DNA of 33,789 bases from Holosporaceae bacterium UBA3830 (GTDB lineage: Bacteria > Pseudomonadota > Alphaproteobacteria > UBA3830): the NCBI GenBank assembly GCA_002393025.1, contig DGIE01000038.1, positions 1 to 33,789 on the forward strand, in the 5' to 3' direction. The notes below the pieces were generated by a model. It was given only the letters and a program-made list of their open reading frames with translations. It did no database searches and was not told the DNA's origin. Below, piece after piece: positions 22,376-30,297 of the stretch (position 1 is the first letter of the stretch; the number at the start of each line of letters is the position of its first letter). Made by a program: the position numbers and the translations under genes.

Positions 22376-25030
22376 CTACTTCTCTTCAATTTTACTATTC
22401 TCAATCAACCTAACTGCAGATACAACTTTTTCATCCTTACCGACCTTAAAGAAAATCACACCCTGAGTCGCTCGCCCCGTAATTCTCACCCCGGAAACAG
22501 GACAACGAATCAACTTTCCTCCGTCGGTAATCAGCATCACGTCATCTTCCTCATTCACCGGAAACACCGCAATAACTTTTCCATTCTTGGAACTCATATC
22601 CAAGTTCTTCACACCTTGGGCTCCTCGACTCATCGTCCTATATTCGAAAGACGAAGTCCTCTTCGCATACCCCTGTTCCGTAACGGTCATCAGGATTTGC
22701 TCCAGATCTTTCATTTCTTCGTACTTCGCTGGCGGATCCATTTTTTGTTCCAGATCCAACTCCTCTCCGGTACGCCTCAACCAGTTGGAGTAACGCAGAT
22801 ACTCTTCCCTTTCCTCCGCTGTAGAAGTTCCGTTGTTAAGAACTGCCATGGAGATAACCTCGTCATCCCCGATTAATTTAATTGCACGAACTCCGACAGA
22901 ATTTCTGCTGGAAAATACCCTCAGAGAATCCACAGGGAACCTGACACTTTTTCCAAGCTTAGTGGAAATCAAAATATCCATTCCTGACTTGCAAAGAGAA
23001 ACTGCGATCAATCTCTCATTTTCGAGTTTCATTGCAATTTTACCCTTGGAATTGATATTCGCAAAAACACTTAAATTATTTCGTCTAATCGTACCGCGAG
23101 AAGTCGCCAAAACGATATCATAATCATCCCACGTCGATGGATCATCAGGTAACGACAACCCCGTCGCCAGAGCTTCATCCGCCTTGGTAGGGAAAAGATT
23201 TACGAGAGCCTTTCCTTTCGACTGAGGAGTACCCAACGGCAATTTGTAAACCTTCATCTGATAAACCATACCAGTCGTCGAGAAAAACAACACCGGAGTA
23301 TGAGTACTGGCCACAAAAACATCCTGGACAAAATCTTCATCCTTCGTCGTCATTCCTGTTTTTCCCTTTCCTCCTCGATTCTGAGCACGATAGGTATTCA
23401 AAGGAACCCTCTTTATATATCCGCTGTGACTTATAGTTACGACCATATCCTCTTTTTGAATGAAATCTTCATCATCCAGGTCAACGCTGTTTTCCTCAAT
23501 AGAGGTAATACGCGGAGTTGCAAATTCATCTCGAACTTCAATTAACTCGGTACGCACAATTTCCATAACCCTGGCACGCGAAGACAAAATACTCAAAAAA
23601 TCTTTGATTTTATCGGAAAGTTGATTCAATTCGTCAGAGATCTTCGTTCTTTCTAATCCCGTCAGTCTGTGCAATTTCAAATCTAAAATCGCTTGAGCCT
23701 GAACATCCGTCAAACGGCATTTTCCGTCATAGTAAATACTGTTCGGATCGTCCACCAGCTTAATCAATGGCTCAATTTCCGCGGCATCCCAATCAATATC
23801 CATCAAAGTTGCTTTCGCCGAACTTGGATCTTCACTGGACTTGATGACACGAATTACTTCATCGATGTTCGCAACAGCAATCGCTAACCCAATCAATATA
23901 TGAGCTCTATCTCTCGTCTTGTTCAGATTGAACCGAGTTCTGCGAACGACAACCTCCGTCCTGAATTCAACGAACGCTCGTAAAATTTCGACCAATCCCA
24001 TCAATTTTGGACGACCATTATGCAAAGCAAGCATATTAATTCCAAAAGACGACTGCATCGGAGTAGCCCTATAAAGGTGATTCAACACAACATCGGCATT
24101 GACATCTTTCTTCAGTTCAATAACGACTCGTACTCCATCCTTGTCCGATTCATCTCTTATGTCAGAGATTCCCTCAATGACTTTTTCGTTCACCAAAGAT
24201 GCAATTTTTTCTATCATCTTTGCCTTATTGACTTGATAAGGTATCTCGGTAGCAACTATTGCCTCACGATCTTTGCGAATCTTTTCTATGTGGGTTTTGG
24301 CTCGAATAGTAATAGAGCCCCTACCAGTCTTAAATCCGGAAATAATACCACCCTTACCGAGAATAATTCCCCCTGTCGGAAAATCGGGACCCGGCAATAC
24401 GGTCATTATCTCTTCCAGAGTTGCTTCCGGATTATCAATCAACATCACACAAGCATCGACAACCTCTCCAAGGTTATGGGACGGAACATTTGTCGCCATA
24501 CCCACGGCAATACCACTAGCCCCGTTGACCAAAAAGTTTGGGAATCTGGCTGGCAACAGAACAGGTTCTCTCTCCAGGCCATCATAGTTTGGTTGGAAAT
24601 CAACTGTGTCCGAATATAGATCCTCCGTCAATTTATGGGCAACTTTGGTTAATCTAGCCTCTGTATAACGACTCGCAGCAGCAGAGTCACCATCCATCGA
24701 CCCGAAGTTACCCTGACCGTTTACAAGCGGAACTCTCATCGAGAATGGCTGAGCCATACGAACCATGGTCTCATATATCGCCGAATCACCATGAGGATGA
24801 TATTTACCCATGACATCACCGACAATACGGGCAGACTTACGAAACGGCTTATTATAGTCATTCCCGCACTCTGTCATACTGTAAATGATACGACGATGCA
24901 CCGGCTTCAAACCATCTCTCACGTCCGGCAACGCACGCGAAACAATAACGCTCATGGCATAGTCCAGATAGGAACGCTTCATTTCCTCATCAAGACTAAC
25001 CGGAACTATGTCCTCGTTTTCCACACTCAA
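22376..25030 (-). CDS. gyrA: DNA gyrase subunit A
   Basis: 884 aa. GyrA with GyrB introduces negative supercoils. The active-site tyrosine is Tyr122 (AAASRYTEARL), the same number as in E. coli. The quinolone-resistance region reads HPHGDSAIYETMVRMAQ, giving Ser83 and Glu87; Glu at 87 is an acidic variant of the usual Asp. The C-terminal wrapping domain has a GyrA-box, QNRGGKGKTGM, and an insertion about residues 740-790 (EEREEYLRYSNWLRRTG onward). The start is TTG at 25030, with GGAG about 7 nt upstream. It follows ssb by 82 bp, a common alphaproteobacterial order. Confidence 0.97.
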   Translation of the reverse strand: MSVENEDIVPVSLDEEMKRSYLDYAMSVIVSRALPDVRDGLKPVHRRIIYSMTECGNDYNKPFRKSARIVGDVMGKYHPHGDSAIYETMVRMAQPFSMRVPLVNGQGNFGSMDGDSAAASRYTEARLTKVAHKLTEDLYSDTVDFQPNYDGLEREPVLLPARFPNFLVNGASGIAVGMATNVPSHNLGEVVDACVMLIDNPEATLEEIMTVLPGPDFPTGGIILGKGGIISGFKTGRGSITIRAKTHIEKIRKDREAIVATEIPYQVNKAKMIEKIASLVNEKVIEGISDIRDESDKDGVRVVIELKKDVNADVVLNHLYRATPMQSSFGINMLALHNGRPKLMGLVEILRAFVEFRTEVVVRRTRFNLNKTRDRAHILIGLAIAVANIDEVIRVIKSSEDPSSAKATLMDIDWDAAEIEPLIKLVDDPNSIYYDGKCRLTDVQAQAILDLKLHRLTGLERTKISDELNQLSDKIKDFLSILSSRARVMEIVRTELIEVRDEFATPRITSIEENSVDLDDEDFIQKEDMVVTISHSGYIKRVPLNTYRAQNRGGKGKTGMTTKDEDFVQDVFVASTHTPVLFFSTTGMVYQMKVYKLPLGTPQSKGKALVNLFPTKADEALATGLSLPDDPSTWDDYDIVLATSRGTIRRNNLSVFANINSKGKIAMKLENERLIAVSLCKSGMDILISTKLGKSVRFPVDSLRVFSSRNSVGVRAIKLIGDDEVISMAVLNNGTSTAEEREEYLRYSNWLRRTGEELDLEQKMDPPAKYEEMKDLEQILMTVTEQGYAKRTSSFEYRTMSRGAQGVKNLDMSSKNGKVIAVFPVNEEDDVMLITDGGKLIRCPVSGVRITGRATQGVIFFKVGKDEKVVSAVRLIENSKIEEK

Positions 25031-25112
25031 AAAATCTCTCCCAAATTCAAATACTAACCAAACAAATCAGAACCTGCCAGAACTCGTTAGATCGTACCCA
25101 TTACCCATCACT

Positions 25113-25550
25113 TTAAAAGGGAATATCATCATCTATTCCGGCCGGAGGCTGATCCGAAACACCTGCAGCACCAAAGTCCTCACTGCTTCCTCTGGAATCC
25201 AATAAAGCGAGTTCACCTTTAAATCGAGGAATAACTACTTCGGTAGTAAACCTCTCTACCCCTTCTCTGTCTTGCCACTTTCTGGTCTGAAGCTGACCCT
25301 CAATATACACCTTCGATCCCTTTTGCAGATACTTTTCACAAATTTCCGCCAGATTCGGATTAAAAACAACTACTCTGTGCCATTCCGTACGATCTTTCCT
25401 TTCTCCAGTAGACCTATCTTTCCAAGATTCTGTGGTCGCCAGGGAAAAACTTACTATTTTTCCTCCATCCTGACTAGATCGAACTTCCGGATCCCTCCCC
25501 AAGTTACCCAAAAGAATTACTTTATTAATGCTTCCCGCCATGAAATTCAT
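25113..25550 (-). CDS. ssb: Single-stranded DNA-binding protein
   Basis: 145 aa. SSB coats single-stranded DNA and recruits repair and replication proteins through its C-terminal tip. The OB fold starts SINKVILLGNLGRDPEVR and contains SLATTESWKD and EWHRVVVFN. The tail is short and ends DDDIPF, the protein-docking tip. ATG at 25550 has GGAGAG with 9-nt spacing; a second ATG at 25541 gives the more usual MAGSINKV start but a long spacing. RecO, which works with SSB, is also in this window. Confidence 0.97.
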   Translation of the reverse strand: MNFMAGSINKVILLGNLGRDPEVRSSQDGGKIVSFSLATTESWKDRSTGERKDRTEWHRVVVFNPNLAEICEKYLQKGSKVYIEGQLQTRKWQDREGVERFTTEVVIPRFKGELALLDSRGSSEDFGAAGVSDQPPAGIDDDIPF

Positions 25551-25567
25551 CCATCTAAACTCTCCGT

Positions 25568-25596
25568 ATTATATGGACGATATCCGAACTTTTCAA
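25568..25596 (-). promoter_or_regulatory. Promoter of ssb
   Basis: On the minus strand TTGAAA (25596-25591), a 17-bp spacer and a perfect TATAAT (25573-25568) give a strong sigma-70 promoter. Transcription would start near 25561, only about 11 nt before the ssb ATG and within its Shine-Dalgarno sequence, implying a very short leader. Confidence 0.75.
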
Positions 25597-25648
25597 CCTT
25601 TCCTTAACCTTTTGTAAACTATTTCGAAGTATCGTTTAAAATTTACTA

Positions 25649-25677
25649 TTGCTAAAAAAATTCAAACAGTGTATAAG
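25649..25677 (+). promoter_or_regulatory. Promoter of tRNA-Val
   Basis: TTGCTA (25649-25654), 17 bp and TATAAG (25672-25677). The predicted start near 25684 lies 7 nt before the tRNA. As no terminator follows the tRNA, the same transcript may run into accB-accC. Confidence 0.6.
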
Positions 25678-25690
25678 GTTTTCAGAGTTT

Positions 25691-25765
25691 GGGCACATAG
25701 CTCAGAGGTAGAGCACTACGTTGACATCGTAGTGGTCGTAGGTTCGATCCCTGCTGTGCCCACCA
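25691..25765 (+). tRNA. tRNA-Val (anticodon GAC)
   Basis: The acceptor GGGCACA pairs with TGTGCCC, followed by discriminator A and an encoded CCA. The anticodon stem CTACG/CGTAG encloses loop TTGACAT, giving anticodon GAC for GUC and GUU valine codons. A T arm with GGTTCGATCC is present. The accB start codon lies 35 bp downstream. Confidence 0.97.
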
Positions 25766-25799
25766 TTTTAGTTTTTTGGTATTACCGAAAGGATATAAA

Positions 25800-26285
25800 T
25801 TGGCTCCTCAAGTAAAGATAGACACGGAAGCTGTTCGCGCCCTGGCAGAGCTTCTGAGAAAGACTGATCTGACAGAGATTGAATATCAAGAGAACTCAAC
25901 GCGAATAAAAGTTTTGAGATCTGTTCAACAGACGGTTGTACCTGTTTCTGATCTTTCAGCTTTAACTCCGACAATGAGTCAGAATATTTCGACAAACGCA
26001 GTATCGGCTTCACCTGCAAAAGAAGAAGAAAAGAACAATTTCGCAAATCATCCTGGAGTGATTGAAGCCCAAATGGTTGGAACGGTGTACTTGGCTCCGG
26101 GACCTGGTGCGGATCCTTTCATTACCGTAGGCAGCAAGGTTGAGCAAGGGCAGACCTTATTTATCATTGAGGCGATGAAGGTAATGAATATGATAAAGGC
26201 GCCAAAGGCAGGAACTGTTAAACATATTTTTGTGAAGGATGCTCAGCCGGTAGAATATGGCGATCCTATAGTTGTGGTTGAATAA
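25800..26285 (+). CDS. accB: Acetyl-CoA carboxylase biotin carboxyl carrier protein
   Basis: 161 aa. AccB carries the biotin that moves carboxyl groups between AccC and the carboxyltransferase in the first step of fatty-acid synthesis. The N-terminal part VKIDTEAVRALAELLRKTDL is typical. A Pro/Ala/Ser-rich linker (about 45-80) leads to the biotinyl domain, with the biotin lysine Lys127 in EAMKVMN. The start is TTG at 25800, with AAAGGA at 25788-25793 and 6-nt spacing; an in-frame TTG at 25776 would add eight residues. accC follows after 15 bp. Confidence 0.95.
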   Translation: MAPQVKIDTEAVRALAELLRKTDLTEIEYQENSTRIKVLRSVQQTVVPVSDLSALTPTMSQNISTNAVSASPAKEEEKNNFANHPGVIEAQMVGTVYLAPGPGADPFITVGSKVEQGQTLFIIEAMKVMNMIKAPKAGTVKHIFVKDAQPVEYGDPIVVVE

Positions 26286-26300
26286 TTATAGTTTTGGTTA

Positions 26301-27650
26301 ATGATAAAGAAAATATTAATTGCTAATAGAGGTGAGATAGCTCTTCGGGTTCTGCGTGCATGTAAGGATTTGGGAATTAAAACGGTAGCAGTACATTCCA
26401 CGGCCGATGCGGATGCAATGCACGTCAGGTTAGCGGATGAGAGTGTTTGCATAGGACCTGCGTCACCGAGAGAGAGCTACCTTAACATCCCGGCAATTAT
26501 CTCTGCGGCTTGCATAACAGGAGCGGACGCAATCCATCCCGGTTTTGGGTTTTTAAGTGAGAATGCAACCTTTGCTCATATGGTGGAAGAGCATGGTTTA
26601 GTATTTATTGGACCAAAAGCCGATCATATTGTTATGATGGGCGACAAAATCATGGCAAAAAAAACGATCTCTCGTCTTGGGTTGCCGACAGTTCCGGGGT
26701 CAGATGGCGCTCTAACAAAAATAGAAAAAGCTGTTAAGCTTGCTGATGATATGGGGTATCCCGTCCTGATAAAGGCAGCTGGTGGTGGCGGTGGAAAAGG
26801 AATGAAAGTCGCTCGTTCAAAGGAGGAATTCGTCGAGGCTTATGAAACCGCTCGAAGAGAAGCAAGAATTTCTTTTGGCAATGATGTCGTGTACCTGGAG
26901 AAATATCTGGAAAATCCAAAGCACATAGAGTTTCAAGTAATCGTTGATCAATATGGAAACGCAGTCCATTTGGGCGAGAGAGATTGCTCTATACAAAGAA
27001 ACAATCAGAAAGTTTGGGAAGAAGCCCCCAGCTTAGTATTATCTCCAGAGTTCAGAGACAAGTTCGGAAGGAAAATAGCAAAAGCAATTTCCGAAATGGG
27101 ATACGTTGGCGTTGGTACTTTGGAGTTTCTGTACGAAAACGGGCAACTATACTTTATCGAGATGAACACTCGCATACAAGTTGAGCACCCTATAACTGAA
27201 ATGATTACGGGGATCGATATCGTACGTGAACAGATATTGATAGCAGATGGTCAGAAATTATCCTTTACACAGGATGACGTAACATTTACTGGTCATGCAA
27301 TTGAATGCAGGATTAACGCGGAAAATCCGAATACTTATATTCCTTCAGCAGGAACAGTGGCGAAATATCACTGTCCTGGAGGTCCTGGAGTAAGGGTAGA
27401 CAGTTTTATTTATGAAGGCTATAAAATTCCGCCGTATTATGATAGTTTGATTGCAAAGCTGATTATTCATGGAAAGGATCGTCAGCAGTGTTTGGCGAGG
27501 CTACGCAGAGCTTTAGATGAATATGTTATTAGTGGGATCGAGACATTGATTCCGCTGCATTTGCGTCTCGCTAACAATCCGGATGTTATAGAAGGTAACT
27601 TTAACATACATTTCTTGGAACAGTTTTTTGGAGATAAAAAAACACAGTAA
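26301..27650 (+). CDS. accC: Acetyl-CoA carboxylase biotin carboxylase subunit
   Basis: 449 aa, full length. AccC carboxylates the biotin on AccB using ATP and bicarbonate. Visible features are the N-terminal KILIANRGEIALRVLRA, the ATP-grasp glycine loop KAAGGGGGKGMKV (about 157-169), the active-site block HLGERDCSIQRNNQKVWEEA and FIEMNTRIQVEHPITEM. The carboxyltransferase genes accA and accD are not in the window, as is usual. The stop is followed by a 349-bp non-coding stretch. Confidence 0.98.
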   Translation: MIKKILIANRGEIALRVLRACKDLGIKTVAVHSTADADAMHVRLADESVCIGPASPRESYLNIPAIISAACITGADAIHPGFGFLSENATFAHMVEEHGLVFIGPKADHIVMMGDKIMAKKTISRLGLPTVPGSDGALTKIEKAVKLADDMGYPVLIKAAGGGGGKGMKVARSKEEFVEAYETARREARISFGNDVVYLEKYLENPKHIEFQVIVDQYGNAVHLGERDCSIQRNNQKVWEEAPSLVLSPEFRDKFGRKIAKAISEMGYVGVGTLEFLYENGQLYFIEMNTRIQVEHPITEMITGIDIVREQILIADGQKLSFTQDDVTFTGHAIECRINAENPNTYIPSAGTVAKYHCPGGPGVRVDSFIYEGYKIPPYYDSLIAKLIIHGKDRQQCLARLRRALDEYVISGIETLIPLHLRLANNPDVIEGNFNIHFLEQFFGDKKTQ

Positions 27651-27999
27651 ATTCATTATTTTTCAGTTTGTTATATCTTTGATATTTTAATTGCTTTTTA
27701 TAGTTTTGATCGTAAAAAGTCGATACTTTTGTTTACAGTCGTTTATTAATCGTATATACTGCCATCAGTGGTTGTTTTGGCCATATGATAAGTTTTTGTT
27801 CTGCGAAAGTTGAACTAATTTGTTTTCGCGGATTTAATTGGATGGAATGTTTGAAAGGTTATCATGCCTGGTTTGGAAGTGAATTTTTTTAGAATATTGT
27901 TTCGGTCGGATGGAATTGCACAGTCTGTGCCAACGACAAACAACTTATACTACAAGCAAAAACTTTTGAATATTCCTACTCATAGTCATGGAGAAGAAT
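27651..27999 (+). other. Long non-coding stretch upstream of rne
   Basis: 349 bp between accC and rne. The first 80 bp are T-rich and hold no clear terminator hairpin. A strong promoter is at 27732-27760, leaving a leader of about 230 nt for rne; a possible upstream frame begins at 27864. A long untranslated leader is also known for E. coli rne, where it mediates feedback by RNase E. No riboswitch was recognised. Confidence 0.6.
27732..27760 (+). promoter_or_regulatory. Promoter of the rne-gltX-cysS operon
   Basis: TTTACA (27732-27737), a 17-bp spacer and TATACT (27755-27760), each one or two bases from consensus. Transcription would begin near 27767. Confidence 0.65.
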
Positions 28000-28037
28000 A
28001 TGTCAAAAAATATGTTGATAGATTCGGCGCACGCTGA
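27864..28037 (+). CDS. Possible upstream ORF overlapping the rne start
   Basis: A 57-codon frame begins at ATG 27864, preceded by AAAGG with 5-6 nt spacing, and ends in TGA at 28035-28037, 38 nt inside rne in another frame. It opens MPGLEVNFFRILFRSDGIAQ. No known family is recognised. Its translation would pass over the rne ribosome-binding site, so it could modulate RNase E synthesis. It may be chance. Confidence 0.3.
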   Translation: MPGLEVNFFRILFRSDGIAQSVPTTNNLYYKQKLLNIPTHSHGEEYVKKYVDRFGAR

Positions 28038-30297
28038 AGAAATCAGGATTGCCGTTGTTGATGATGGGAAATTAGATAAGTTTGATTTTGAAACTCGTTC
28101 GAAAGTCCGGGTTAAGGGAAATATATATTTAGCAAAAGTCATTCGTGTAGAACCATCTTTGCAGGCAGCTTTTGTTGATTACGGAGGAAACCGTCACGGC
28201 TTTTTGAGTTTCAGTGAAATTCACTATGACTATTTTCAAATTCCCGTAAATGATCGCCAAGAGTTAGAAGATCATCTGCAAAATGCCATTGCAGCTCACG
28301 TCGAAGAAACCGGACAAGCGGCAGAAGAGATGGATCCAAGAGAAATTTCGAGGCTTCGTTATCAGTTTTATCGTCGATACAAAATTCAGGAAGTTATCAA
28401 AAAAAGACAAATAATGCTCGTTCAGGTAACAAAAGAAGAAAGAGGAAATAAAGGAGCAGCTCTCACTACATACATTTCTTTGGCAGGAAGATATTGCGTA
28501 CTTATGCCGAACACATCAAAAGGCAGTGGCGTTTCCAGGAAGATTACCAATCGAAATGATCGAGAAAAGTTAAAAAAAATTGTCTCGGAATTACACATAG
28601 AAAACGGAAGTGCTGTTATACGCACTGCGGGAATAGGACATACAAAAACAGAAATCAAGAAGGATTTTTCTTATCTTAAAAATGTTTGGAATGAAATTCG
28701 TGAAACTACACTGAAATCTTCCGCTCCATGCTTGATTCATGAAGAGGCAGGGATTATTAAAAGATCTCTACGCGACATGTATTCAAAAGAAATTGATTCT
28801 GTCGTGGTGGAAGGAGAAAAAGGTTATAAAACCGCAAAAAGTTTCATAAAGAAATTAATGCCTAGTCACTCCAGGAAAGTTAAATTATACAACGACAAAA
28901 ACGTTCCTTTGTTCAGCAAATATAAATTAAATGAGCAAATAAACCAGATTTACTCGACAAGGGTTGATCTACCTTCGGGGGGATATCTGGTTATCAACAA
29001 TACCGAAGCATTGATTGCCATTGATGTTAACTCCGGAAGATCCACCAGAGAAAGGAATATCGCGGGAACTGCTTTGAAAACAAACTTAGAGGCAGCACAA
29101 GAAATTGCCCGTCAGTGTCGTCTGAGAGATTTAGCCGGTTTGATAGTAATCGACTTTATTGATATGGAGGAAAAGAGGAACAACGTTCAGGTTGAAAGAT
29201 GCATGCGCGAATCGTTGAAAAACGATAAAGCCAAAATTCAGGTAGGAACCATAAGTAATTTTGGATTAATGGAACTGTCTCGCCAGAGACTTCGCTCTAG
29301 TATCGCTGATGCTAATATGATCGTATGTCCTCACTGCAAGGGAACTGGCTTTATGTGGTCCGAAGAATCCATGGCTGTTCAGGTGTTAAGAAAAATCGAA
29401 GAAGCATGTATAACCTCCGAGTTTAAGGAGATTATTGTCACTCTTTCCCCTGTCATTGCCCTATATATTTTGAACAATAAACGGTCTTTTATTTCCGCAA
29501 TTGAATCTCGAGGAAGTTTGAAGATTACTTTCAACATTGATCATCATATTGCAACGAATGACTTCAAAATTGAGCAAATTTTTAAGCCTCTTCCAATAAT
29601 ATCGGAGGACGAAGAATCCGAAACGGAAGAAAAAAAGGAAACAGCAGCAAGGGATTCGGGTAAAAAAGCAGCAAAAGGCAAAGCTGAGCGCAAAGAGGAA
29701 GCAGCTCAGGAGGTTCCCGAAGCGAAATCCGAAACGAAATCTGCTCCAAAAAAGAGAAAGAGTTATAGATCTCGTTCAAATGCTAAAAAAGATGAGAATG
29801 ATCAAAAAGAAGATTTTTCTTCAAAGCAAGTCGAACAGAAATCGGATTCTGAGAATACTTCAGAACCGGAGTCGTCAAATGAGTCGGCGCAGACAACTCA
29901 GAAAATTGCGAAACGTCCAAATACGCGAGGAAGAAAAAAATCACTCAAAGCTGATGTTGATAGTTCTGCTAAAACGTCGGAGAAAAGCTCTGAAAAAGTT
30001 GAAATAGAGATCGTGGAGCCGGAAATTACTACTCCGGCAGATTCCCTCACAGAGAATCTGGAAAATTCTCAACAGGATTCTGAGATCCCTGAATTGAAAG
30101 AGGGAAAGATTGATTTTCAAGCAAAAATAGAGGTAAGTAAATACCAGAGAGAAATTGTTTCCAAGGTTATGCGATCTTATCAAAAAGGAGAGTTGAGAAA
30201 TACCAATATTTCTCAGAATACCGGAAAAAAGAAAAAAAACGGATGGTGGCAGAAACTTTTAAAAAAGCCGGAAAGTAAGCCGTTGGAGAACTCATGA
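28000..30297 (+). CDS. rne: Ribonuclease E/G family endoribonuclease (RNase E)
   Basis: 765 aa. RNase E starts decay of most mRNAs and processes rRNA and tRNA. An N-terminal S1 RNA-binding part (about 25-120) begins KVRVKGNIYLAKVIRVEPSL. The DNase I-like catalytic part has IAIDVNSGRSTRER (about 340) and LIVIDFIDMEE (about 385), which supply the metal-binding Asp residues. The zinc-link CPHC is at about 445. From about 530 to 700 the chain is Lys/Glu/Ser-rich and disordered, a degradosome scaffold. Near the C terminus NGWWQKLLKK (from 30238) carries the GWW motif that docks PNPase in Caulobacter. ATG at 28000 has GGAG about 6 nt upstream; ATG at 27988 has none. It overlaps gltX by 4 nt. Confidence 0.94.
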   Translation: MSKNMLIDSAHAEEIRIAVVDDGKLDKFDFETRSKVRVKGNIYLAKVIRVEPSLQAAFVDYGGNRHGFLSFSEIHYDYFQIPVNDRQELEDHLQNAIAAHVEETGQAAEEMDPREISRLRYQFYRRYKIQEVIKKRQIMLVQVTKEERGNKGAALTTYISLAGRYCVLMPNTSKGSGVSRKITNRNDREKLKKIVSELHIENGSAVIRTAGIGHTKTEIKKDFSYLKNVWNEIRETTLKSSAPCLIHEEAGIIKRSLRDMYSKEIDSVVVEGEKGYKTAKSFIKKLMPSHSRKVKLYNDKNVPLFSKYKLNEQINQIYSTRVDLPSGGYLVINNTEALIAIDVNSGRSTRERNIAGTALKTNLEAAQEIARQCRLRDLAGLIVIDFIDMEEKRNNVQVERCMRESLKNDKAKIQVGTISNFGLMELSRQRLRSSIADANMIVCPHCKGTGFMWSEESMAVQVLRKIEEACITSEFKEIIVTLSPVIALYILNNKRSFISAIESRGSLKITFNIDHHIATNDFKIEQIFKPLPIISEDEESETEEKKETAARDSGKKAAKGKAERKEEAAQEVPEAKSETKSAPKKRKSYRSRSNAKKDENDQKEDFSSKQVEQKSDSENTSEPESSNESAQTTQKIAKRPNTRGRKKSLKADVDSSAKTSEKSSEKVEIEIVEPEITTPADSLTENLENSQQDSEIPELKEGKIDFQAKIEVSKYQREIVSKVMRSYQKGELRNTNISQNTGKKKKNGWWQKLLKKPESKPLENS

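Noticed and set aside
24020..24619. 199-codon plus-strand frame inside gyrA
   Set aside because: Antisense to a highly conserved part of GyrA; it resembles no protein family.
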